This document shows, in pieces, positions 56,524-64,000 of a DNA stretch of 64,000 nt. The DNA is taken from positions 3,000,531-3,064,530 of the forward strand of contig NC_092369.1 in NCBI RefSeq assembly GCF_030848805.1. Direction: 5' to 3'. Under the pieces are notes generated by a model. The model was not told where the DNA came from. It searched no databases and saw only the letters and a list, made by a program, of their open reading frames with translations. How positions within the stretch are numbered: the stretch's first letter is position 1; every line of letters begins with the position of its first letter. The stretch is from Temnothorax longispinosus (taxonomy: Eukaryota; Arthropoda; Insecta; Hymenoptera; Formicidae). A program made the position numbers and the translations under genes.

Positions 56524-57289
56524 TCTTTGTCCCCACTTACGATAAACTAAACCGTCTCTCATCTCATAGTACCGATCTTCTGATTTTTCTAATTTTTCTC
56601 GGATCTCACGAATTTTCGGATCTAATGTTTGACATAATTGTAAGTTCGCCTCGAACGAATTATCCTCGACTACGAGTACTTCGTACACTTTACTCAATGC
56701 ATCAACATGAGGCATCTTTGTTCCCGCTCGATGTTCGGTATAATAATCGAAATCTTGCATCTCTAAAGCCCATCTGGCTATACGCGGGTTTATGTCTTTC
56801 TTCTTTAAAACGTCTGTATTAAGGAATTACAATCCGTAACTACTTTAAATCTTATACCGTGCAAATATATTCGGAATTTTCTAAACGCGTAAACGATAGC
56901 TAATGTCTCCAACTCGAAGCTGTGATACCTACTTTCGACCTCTGTAGCTCGCTTTGAGTAATAAAACACTGGATGGAATTTTCCATCTTCCTTCTTTTGC
57001 AATAAGGCCGCTCCGAAACCAGCCGAACTAGCATCACAATGTAATTCTGTTTCATCTACTGGATTATACAATGCCAAAACAGGTGATTTAATCAGTTCGT
57101 TCTTTAAAGTTTCAAATGCCTCCATTTGTTCGTTACCGAATTTGAATACAGCATCTTTTCGCAATAAATCATACAAGGGTTTTGCAATTATCGAGAAGTC
57201 TTTTACAAATTTACGAAAATACGCACACATTCCTAAAAATCTTTGAACTCCTCGAACATCCGTGGGTACAGAATAAGTCTTTACTGCTT
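56524..57289 (-). pseudogene. pol: Ty3 RNase H region, broken
   Basis: After a stop at 57290 the frame 57230-56805 reads CAYFRKFVKDFSIIAKPLYD, then LHCDASSAGFGAALLQKKED (first RNase H D), LETLAIVYAFRKFRIYLHG (E) and VVTDCNSL (D). Another shift near 56810 leads to 56760 onward (HRAGTKMPHVDALSKVYEV, EIREKLEKSEDRYYEMRDG) and then the gap. The integrase is not present in the assembled sequence. Confidence 0.82.
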
Positions 57290-58744
57290 TTATTCCCGAC
57301 TAGGGCGGATTCCGTCTCCCGTCACAATGTAACCCAAAAAGTCTATTTTGGTATACAGAAACTTGCACTTGTCTATCCGTAATTCTAACCGATTTTCTAT
57401 TAATGTTCGAAAAAGTATTTTTAGCACCTCTAAATGTCGCTCTAAAGTTCGCGTCGCTATAAAAAAGTCATCCAGGTAAAGTCGCACGTCACCTGATCGA
57501 ACCAATTCGTCCATAACCTTCTCTACATGTTCTTGAAACGTCATGGGTGTCGTCAGCCCAAACGGCATCTTAGTAAACTCAAATTGCCCTAACGGGGTAA
57601 TGAATGCTGTGTATGGAATACTTTCTTCCGCAACGTCAATGTGGTAAAATCTGTCTTTAAGGTCTACCAAACTAAAATACTTGTTACCATTTATTGACTT
57701 TACTACTTCCTCAATAACCGGAATAGGATGATTTACTCGTTCAGTTAGCGCATTTAAAAACCGATCGTCTATACACATCCTTATTTCGCCCGATTTCTTT
57801 GGAACTAATACTATTCGTGAAGCGTATTGTGATTTACTCGGTCTAATAATTCCCTTGGATTTTAATTCTTCGATTATTTTCTCTACTTGCGCACGCTCGC
57901 GATAAGATAGTCTACGTGGTGCAAAATGGAATGGGGTATGTTTCTTAAGTTTAAGTTTAAGTTCCGTATGCACTTTCGGAGTAGGCGGTCGTTCTGCTAG
58001 CAAATATTTGTTTCTAAACAACTCCTTTAAACGCTCATGCCACTCAGGCGCAGTTTCCTCGCTTATATTTAATGCATCCACCTCGTCTACCGCTAATACA
58101 CTCGCGCTTATATTTAAAATCTCACACGCATCTGTTTCAAGAAAATCTACGCGCTCGTTCTCTTTCTCGCGCTTTTCACTCGCATTCTTTTCGCGACTAA
58201 CCGTTAATCCCAAAATATTCCACGCGTCTCTACCGATAACAACCGGAGCTTGCATTGATGAATCTGGCACTAAACGTAAAAGTAATCCACTTAAATTTTC
58301 GCCTTCGAATTCTACGGTCGCGTTTACTACTCCGCTAATCTCTAACGGGCTCTTATTCAATCCGATATATTTATTATTCTCATTATTCACTCGCGTCACT
58401 GATTTTACCGGTACAAAAGATTCTTTTATAAAACTAATCGGACTTCCCGAATCTAACAACGTACGCAGGATCAGTTCTACCGATAGCTCAGTACTCACAA
58501 ACTTATATCGCAAGTCTCTAAAAATCTGTTCTTCTACGACTCCGATTTGCTTCGCTTCGGTCTCCGTCGATCCCTTCGTCGCGTCCCGTGGTTTCTCCTT
58601 GGCCGCGTCCTTCTTAACCTTTTGTAGACAGTTTTTAATTCGATGATCTGCCTTGCCACAATTAAAGCAGGAACCTCGCTCACTTTTCGGCTGCTGACAA
58701 TCTCGACCTTTATGTCCGAACTCGTTGCAATTGTAGCACCGCAC
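57290..58744 (-). pseudogene. pol: Ty3 zinc knuckle, protease and reverse transcriptase
   Basis: This 484-residue frame begins with two knuckles (CYNCNEFGHKGRDC, CFNCGKADHRIKNC). The protease site is LLDSGSPISFI. The RT has LSYRERAQVEKIIEELKSKG, FSLVDLKDRFYHIDV and the catalytic box LYLDDFFIATRT (YLDD rather than the commoner YIDD or YVDD). KFLYTKIDFLGYIVTGDGI follows and the frame stops soon after. Gag-pol junction frames overlap at 58534-58845, typical of frameshift expression or decay. Confidence 0.85.
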
Positions 58745-58822
58745 TTTTTTTGCTTGCTGCGACTTCTCCTTCTCCGCACCGTCGTTCGCCTCTTTTTTCG
58801 CATGGTCGTTCCCTTTTTGCGA

Positions 58823-59926
58823 TCATCCTTTTCCTTCAGGCTCAAGCCGAACTTGCTCGAACGCTCCTAGTAACGCTTCTTTGGTAGGAAACCGCTGAAT
58901 CTTTGCTTGATTCCTCAGATGCACATCGGATATGCCCTCAATTAGATGGTCGACGATCTCTTCTTCTTCAATTGGCACCTGATTCGCCAACGTCACCTTG
59001 TCGTGGAAATGCTCACTAAATGTCTCAGCCACTTGCCAAACACGTTTCTCGAAATTTCTTTTGAGTATTATCCTAGCCGGTCGATGATCGAACATCTTCC
59101 TCATCTCCTCGAGCAACTCTTCGACGGAAATCTCCAGGTGTTCTGGCTTAGAATGGAACCATTTCAGTGCCTGGTCCTTTAACTTCATGCCGACTAGAAT
59201 TCTGGCAGCTCGATCGTCCAACTCGTATGTCGTACATAACAATTTAAATTGTTTTTCCCATCGCCAGTAGACATCGCTGGTACCCTTGAACTCTGACAGC
59301 AACTCGCAGATGGCATTGATATTCGGCCTCTGCCTAACCGTCGCTTGTGGTAATGGTGCCGTTACCGACTGTGTTATCGACCATTGTATTGGCGATCCTG
59401 AAGACTCACCGGACGAAGCTGGTACTTCCCTTTCGACCGCTCGCTGCCCCATCGTGTCTCTCAAGGTCGCGTTCTCTATGCGTAACACCTCTAATTCTCG
59501 CACCACTAGATCCCTTTCACGCCGCAGTAGATCTAACTCTCGTTCTTGAATGCTCGACTCGGTTGCAGAATTTACCGCTCGCACGCCATCGTTTCCGGCG
59601 GCCATGTTGTCCTGCCCGTCCTCTTCAACATTCGTTTGTTGCTCTGCGCTGTTTTCTCCGCTGCTCATCCCGACACCAAGCGATGCTTTACTTGTCCTCA
59701 GTTCACTTGGATCGGCTTCGCACAGTCTTACGAACAATTCGGCTTTTCTTCCAGCCTTGCTCAGCCTGAGAGCACCTAATCGTTCTTTCAATTCGATTAC
59801 GGACCACTGCTCGAAGCTTCTACCACAGTACATGCCGTACTTGCACGCACTCGTCGTCTCGCGCCTTCGTTTCAGCAGACACTCGTGATTCCGGATCCCG
59901 CCGATCGCCGTATGCTCTCGTCTCAC
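58823..59926 (-). CDS. gag: Ty3 gag with a SAP-like N-terminal motif
   Basis: The 367-residue frame is unbroken. Residues about 40-70 (WSVIELKERLGALRLSKAGR onward, RLCEAD) have the helix-extended loop-helix pattern of a SAP DNA-binding motif. A coiled coil follows (ERELDLLRRERDLVVRELEV), then a gag capsid region (YWRWEKQFKLLCTTYELDDR and ALKWFHSKPEHLEISVEELL). It ends just before the zinc-knuckle frame. Gag packages element RNA; the SAP-like motif could tether it to chromatin, which is inference. Confidence 0.75.
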   Translation of the reverse strand: MRREHTAIGGIRNHECLLKRRRETTSACKYGMYCGRSFEQWSVIELKERLGALRLSKAGRKAELFVRLCEADPSELRTSKASLGVGMSSGENSAEQQTNVEEDGQDNMAAGNDGVRAVNSATESSIQERELDLLRRERDLVVRELEVLRIENATLRDTMGQRAVEREVPASSGESSGSPIQWSITQSVTAPLPQATVRQRPNINAICELLSEFKGTSDVYWRWEKQFKLLCTTYELDDRAARILVGMKLKDQALKWFHSKPEHLEISVEELLEEMRKMFDHRPARIILKRNFEKRVWQVAETFSEHFHDKVTLANQVPIEEEEIVDHLIEGISDVHLRNQAKIQRFPTKEALLGAFEQVRLEPEGKG

Positions 59927-60135
59927 AAGAACCTCGCACGACTACGAGAACACTAAGCTCGCGAAAACTTCCTCTCGTTCCCGCAGCAACCCGTATGGCC
60001 CGTTCTTGTTCGCGACTCGTCACGATTTACTCGCGTCCACTGTCTCGCACGCACGCTTATTGTTCAATTATCAGGATCCGATATACGATCTGATGGATCT
60101 GATATACGATGGATCTTATATCCCACTTCTGAATT

Positions 60136-60300
60136 TGTAGGGTAGTGAATCGACTCGTCGTAATAGAAAACTCTCTTTATTTCAAAACGCCTCTTCACTC
60201 GACCACTCCCTACGCAAGACTGTTCTCGACGACTCTTCCCTCGCTTTTCATAACAAATACGCATCGCTTCCCGCTCGCGTCTACCTATCTGCGCGTTACA
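60136..60300 (-). repeat. Probable 165-bp LTR of the second Ty3 element
   Basis: In element orientation it begins TGTAACGCGCAG and ends CCCTACA, with an AATAAA polyadenylation signal inside. Just inside, the minus strand reads TTCAGAAGTGGGATATAAG, the expected primer-site position. The partner LTR is not in the window. Confidence 0.6.
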
Positions 60301-60367
60301 GTTCCGGTTGTAATCCCGCGTCTTTCAAATCTCCTTGCTCTACCTCCTCCTGCCTTACACTTCTTAG

Positions 60368-60681
60368 AGTCTGTTCACACGAGGCGATTATTTTGACGCG
60401 CGGTTGCGCTGCCGCGCGTGGCCGCGCGTTATCGCGAGGCGAGGTGCGACAACGCGCGCATACGTGCATACACGAAACGGCGTACGCGTGACGACGAGCG
60501 TCTATGATACGCTTTGCGGCATTTTAGACACATAGGAACTCGCCGTCGCGCGTATGCCGTTTCGCGTATGCGCGCGTTGTCGCAACTTGCCTCGCGACAG
60601 CGCGCGGCTCGTGCAAACGTTAACGCGCGGCCGCAATCGCGCGGCAATCGCGCGGCAGAAACGCCTTGTGTGAACAGGCTC
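60368..60681. mobile_element. GC-rich inverted-repeat element
   Basis: Ends GAGTCTGTTCACACGAGGCG and its near-complement ending GTGTGAACAGGCTC enclose a very GC-rich, CGCGCG-dense interior that is itself partly palindromic. It encodes nothing recognisable. Confidence 0.75.
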
Positions 60682-60773
60682 CTTGATCTCCTCGGTATCA
60701 GCTCCCTGCCGTCAATATATATTTCACTATCTATCACGTAGCGACGGGCACGATTGTCACTATTTCATGGGTT

Positions 60774-61203
60774 CCCTGGCGGAAAAAATTTCTATGAATA
60801 ACTACAAAATTTAACTAGAAATAGAAATTTGTACATTTTTGTTGAAATATTAAATTTTTTGTAGAAATGGTTATTTTTTTGTAGAAATATCTACGAAATA
60901 GTACCACAAATTACAATGTTCTCAAATCAAGAAATTATTGCAAGTAGTATTTTATGAAAAACTACAATTTATAAAAAATAGTACAAAGATCTACAAATTT
61001 TAAAAATTTAAGAAGAAACAAAATCTTAAAAAATTAAAATATCTGCTTACTTGTAGAATACTACAAAAATTTACAAAAGTGTTTCAATTCTAGCATTTTC
61101 ATGTAGGATTTTGTAGTATTTCTTAAATTCATGTAGAATTTAATAGATTCTGGCAATTATATTTTATATTTTTTTAAATTTTGTAGAAGTATTTCCGCCA
61201 GGG
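60774..61203. mobile_element. AT-rich inverted-repeat element, CCCTGGCGGAAA ends
   Basis: CCCTGGCGGAAAAAATTTCTA at the left is mirrored by TAGAAGTATTTCCGCCAGGG at the right. The interior repeats TTTTTGTAGAAATNNNTA-type units. No transposase is seen. Confidence 0.75.
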
Positions 61204-61215
61204 TTATAAAGGTTA

Positions 61216-61350
61216 ATCCAGACAAACTTGCATATAGTGCATAAACATAAGCATAAGAGAATTGATTGGTCCACATGCATGTGCATAAGGAAATAGATCA
61301 ATCCGTTTCTTTATGCATATGGTTATGCACCTATGCAAGTTTGTCTGGAT
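61216..61350. mobile_element. 135-bp inverted-repeat element
   Basis: ATCCAGACAAACTTGCATA is mirrored by TATGCAAGTTTGTCTGGAT with GCATAAGAGAATTGAT-type inner repeats. The inner part resembles 12871-13014. Confidence 0.78.
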
Positions 61351-61369
61351 AGACCTTAACTGACTGACA

Positions 61370-62106
61370 GCGCGCTGAACGCACTGACTGCACTGAGCGC
61401 AGTACGCACACGTCAATATATATTGATATATCGACTCGAATAAATTTACTCGCTGGGTTGATAATATAGCAACACTGTCATGGAGGGAATCCGGGGGGAC
61501 GCTCGACATGTTCTCAAATGCCATCTATCGAGGCAAAAAGCAACCGTACGTACGGCGACGACGACGACGACGTTTCTTAATAGTAAAATTTACCACTTTA
61601 GACTTTGCATCGTAATATCTCCGCTCGTAGGGCACGTAGCGGAAAAATAAAAACACTTTTATTTGTAAATCAACCCAAGCTATCGATCAAGCCTACTTAG
61701 CACTTGATCCGTTCACTCGTTATTGAGATCTCAAAATATCGGGTACTCGCAACTCGTGCGTTCGCGTAAAAGAGTCACGGTGCGTCTCGCTCCGCGCGTA
61801 CTTGGCGCGAGACACTACCGTGTCTCTTGATGTAATCATATATCCCAGCAAACACAGATATATAACGATTATATTGCCAGTATATAACAAAACGTAACAC
61901 GCAATATAACACGATCGTAACAGTTATATAGACGTTAGTTGTAATTTCCCACTATATATAATATAAATATAGATATATAATATAAATATAGCAGTGTTAT
62001 ATAACATTTATATAGCAGTAATATAATTTAAAGAATTATTGTAATATAACTGCAGTGTAACCGTTCCCTTACATTTTATTGTACATTAATTAATTTATAA
62101 TTTGCC
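61370..62106. other. Mixed intergenic sequence, no gene seen
   Basis: It includes a short (GAC)n run near 61555-61572, GC-richer sequence to about 61820, and TATATAAC/TATATAGCAG repeats at 61850-62030. No exon or RNA gene was identified. Confidence 0.5.
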
Positions 62107-62226
62107 TTTTGTACATACTAATTCCAGAAAAGGTTTTTAAATTAATTCTAAGCGAAAACAAACTGTTTTATTTGCTTTTGCTTGAAATTAATTTAAAAAC
62201 CTTTTCTGGAATTAGTATGTGCAAAA
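62107..62226. mobile_element. 120-bp hairpin element
   Basis: TTTTGTACATACTAATTCCA and the following AGAAAAGGTTTTTAAATTAA are mirrored at the right with few mismatches, leaving a loop of about 30 bp. Probably a small palindromic element. Confidence 0.7.
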
Positions 62227-62349
62227 GACATACATGTTTTTGCGTAGGAAAAGGACAAATATAAATATTTAATAATAATTTTATTAGAAATATTATTGCA
62301 AAATTTTTTCAAAGTATACATATATTTGCTTATAAAATTTAATTAATTA

Positions 62350-62660
62350 CGAGGGTCGTTCAATAAGTCCTTAAAGTTGCATACAAATCAATTACAAAAA
62401 ACGAATCAAGATACTAAACAGATAAGCGGAATTTTGATTAATTGCATTGTATCCAACTTATCAGGCTATAACTGATGCATTTTAATCAGTCAAAACGTGT
62501 TTAGAAACAACCACATTAAAACATCATTTAATAGCGTTAATATACACCGCGATGTCTCTCAATATACGAAGGAAGATTAAAATCTATCTAGTGACTAAAG
62601 CTTGTTGGAATGACCGCTATAATTAATGTGAACCATCAAACGCATCAACCGTATCAAATA
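62350..62660 (+). mobile_element. Mariner-like left end
   Basis: TA followed by CGAGGGTCGTTCAATAAGTC is typical of mariner termini. Downstream to about 62660 no transposase or matching right end is readable, so only a decayed fragment is claimed. Confidence 0.45.
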
Positions 62661-62845
62661 CATTAATTAATGTACACTAATGTACACTGATATACAAATA
62701 TATGTCGAAAGTTTCATTCTTACCGTGTTATTTTTAATGGTTAATTCTTCAGCCAATTTAGAGATGGTTTTTTTCTTATTAAAAATATTGAATTTGCATA
62801 TTTGTATTTTCCACAATTTTCCAATATTATATGTCGCAGTACACG

Positions 62846-63164
62846 TGTTAGAATATATGTACATATATATTGCACGATAGCCAAATTCAGCGAGAATCTA
62901 AGAGTTAGAGCGCGCAGGAGAGGGCAAACGTACACATGTACGCCTCCCCTCCCCGTGTGTGTGAAGTATCACGACGTGATGCGTGATGCGAGAGAGCGAA
63001 GCAAGGGCGTATTACGGACAATACGGACTCACTGCTGTATAGACTCGCGCTGAGAACGGAACATTGATTGTATCACCAATAGTTATTACTCTATCACGGT
63101 TAAATATACTTTTGCACTAATAGTTATTACTCTTCATATCACTCCAAGTATTACCGCATCCACA
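62846..63164 (+). repeat. Copia 5' LTR
   Basis: The TGTTAGAATATA start is copia-like. Two CA ends are possible: CCACA at 63164 or TTCA at 63173, just before the primer site. The 3' LTR is outside the window, so the boundary is provisional. Confidence 0.6.
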
Positions 63165-63173
63165 ATCCCTTCA

Positions 63174-63185
63174 TGGTAGCAGAGC
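63174..63185 (+). other. Primer binding site for initiator methionine tRNA
   Basis: TGGTAGCAGAGC is complementary to the 3' end of eukaryotic initiator tRNA-Met (ending GCUCUGCUACCA), the primer of many copia-type elements. It lies 114 bp before the gag ATG. Confidence 0.75.
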
Positions 63186-63298
63186 GTGGTTGTCGGGTTT
63201 GCTTGGGTGATCCAGCATCGGCTTTAATAAGGTAAAAGTGTTAGAGCAAAGAAGAGTCCGAACACGAAGGAACGTTCGAGAACATACAAGAAGACAAA

Positions 63299-64000
63299 AT
63301 GGAGAGAAAGGAAATCACGATACCGGTGTTTGATGGAGAAGACTACAGCATGTGGAAGAAAAAAATTACTATGTTTCTAAAGTTAAAACATTGTGATGAG
63401 GTGATAACCAGAGCAAAAGTAACAGCGGATAAAGAAGACTGGGATGAGAACGATTTGAAGGCGATAAATCTGATTTATAGTGCCATATCGAATAAACAAT
63501 TGGAGTTTATTTGCGAAGAAACTACAGCTTATAAAATTATAAGAAAACTGGACGAGATGTATTTGAAAGAGTCTACGGCATTACAAATTGTGTGTCGAAA
63601 CAAATTGGAAAAACTGAGACTAGAAAAGTACAGTGATACAGCAACATTTTTTAGTGATTTCGAGAAAGCAGTCAATGAATTGAGAAGCGCGGGGGCTAAA
63701 ATAAGCGAAAAGAAAAAATTGAATTATATGTTGAACACGTTGCCAAGCCAGTATAGTTACATTGGCGATCTAATAGACACATTAAAAGAAGAGGATCAAA
63801 CAGCAGCATACGTGAAAAATAAAATTCAAATTGCTGAAATAAAAAATAATAACGATCATGAAGAAAGAAGATCAAACGCCTTTGCGGCAAAGAAGAGTCC
63901 AAGGGGAAGCTGCTTTAAGTGTGGAAAAACAGGGCACTTTGCAAGAGAGTGTCAAGATGGCGGCCAAGCAGGACACAACGGCGGAACATGGCGAGGCTCA
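63299..64000 (+). CDS. gag: Copia gag (UBN2-type) with zinc knuckle, runs off the window
   Basis: The frame opens MERKEITIPVFDGEDYSMWK at the first ATG after the primer site and is unbroken to the window end (234 codons). It has the copia gag pattern: FDGEDYSMWKKKITMFLKLK, LWE-like INLIYSAISNKQLEFI, FSDFEKAVNELRSAGAKIS and LNTLPSQYSYIG, followed by a CCHC knuckle CFKCGKTGHFAREC. Copia gag forms RNA-packaging particles; protease and integrase would follow to the right. The open frame suggests a young copy. Confidence 0.88.
   Translation, partial: MERKEITIPVFDGEDYSMWKKKITMFLKLKHCDEVITRAKVTADKEDWDENDLKAINLIYSAISNKQLEFICEETTAYKIIRKLDEMYLKESTALQIVCRNKLEKLRLEKYSDTATFFSDFEKAVNELRSAGAKISEKKKLNYMLNTLPSQYSYIGDLIDTLKEEDQTAAYVKNKIQIAEIKNNNDHEERRSNAFAAKKSPRGSCFKCGKTGHFARECQDGGQAGHNGGTWRGS

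Larger units (their letters stand above)
56524..60300 (-). mobile_element. Second Ty3/gypsy retrotransposon, 3' part lost in gap
   Basis: Minus-strand order is LTR (60136-60300), gag (59926-58823), zinc knuckle-protease-RT (58744-57290), RNase H (57289-56600), then the gap. Protein sequence and LTR differ from the 42.5-50 kb element, so it is a different family. Confidence 0.82.
62846..64000 (+). mobile_element. Ty1/copia retrotransposon, 5' part
   Basis: A 5' LTR starts TGTTAGAATATATGTAC at 62846 and ends near 63164-63173. A primer site and gag follow, and the element continues beyond the window end. Confidence 0.78.

Noticed and set aside
1..64000. CRISPR arrays, rRNA and tRNA genes
   Set aside because: The genome is eukaryotic and repeats here are tandem or inverted, not spacer-separated. 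I scanned for tRNA B-box-like GGTTCGAANCC and rRNA-like blocks and found none convincing, but a covariance search was not possible.

Overview
The window looks like eukaryotic nuclear DNA from an insect, most likely a hymenopteran and plausibly an ant. It is AT-rich, its genes are split by short GT-AG introns, and it is dense with transposable elements: PIF/Harbinger, mariner and piggyBac-like remnants, Ty3/gypsy, copia, non-LTR elements and many fold-back elements. The species call is inference; nothing in the window identifies it. Two runs of exactly 500 N (30245-30744 and 56024-56523) are scaffold gaps.

Left third (1-28.8 kb): sparse host genes among repeats. A five-exon THAP-domain gene lies on the minus strand (658-2752), with a TATA-flanked fold-back element in an intron. 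A tiny two-exon reading frame (3034-3297) faces it head to head. A complete Harbinger element (8258-12674, TTA target duplication) carries a frameshifted HARBI1-type nuclease and a spliced Myb/SANT-like partner on the opposite strand. A DUF4806-type exon set lies at 13804-14673, and a clean four-coding-exon mitochondrial fission regulator (MTFR1-like) gene at 18928-20305. The rest is inverted-repeat elements, two of which carry a motif resembling the hammerhead ribozyme of Penelope-like elements.

Middle (29.2-56.0 kb): a decayed Polinton/Maverick (adintovirus-like) endogenous element. It has a protein-primed type B DNA polymerase (+), a retroviral-type integrase with a chromodomain-like tail (-), two uncharacterised minus-strand genes, an intact FtsK/HerA-type packaging ATPase (-), a parvovirus-like phospholipase A2 protein (+), an adenain-like protease (+), minor and major capsid genes (+), one uncharacterised gene (+) and a small spliced gene (+). 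Later insertions split it: a non-LTR element inside the polymerase (11-bp target duplication), two more non-LTR remnants next to the integrase, and a tandem-LTR Ty3/gypsy element (4-bp CGCT duplication) inside a minus-strand gene. Without the insertions the element would be roughly 12-13 kb.

Right end (56.5-64 kb): a second Ty3/gypsy element on the minus strand, with a SAP-like motif in gag and a probable 165-bp LTR; three short inverted-repeat elements; a mariner-like end; and the 5' part of a Ty1/copia element (LTR, initiator-tRNA primer site, gag) running off the window.

All gene models are read by eye from reading frames, motifs and splice signals. Splice phases were checked by counting. 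No database search was possible.
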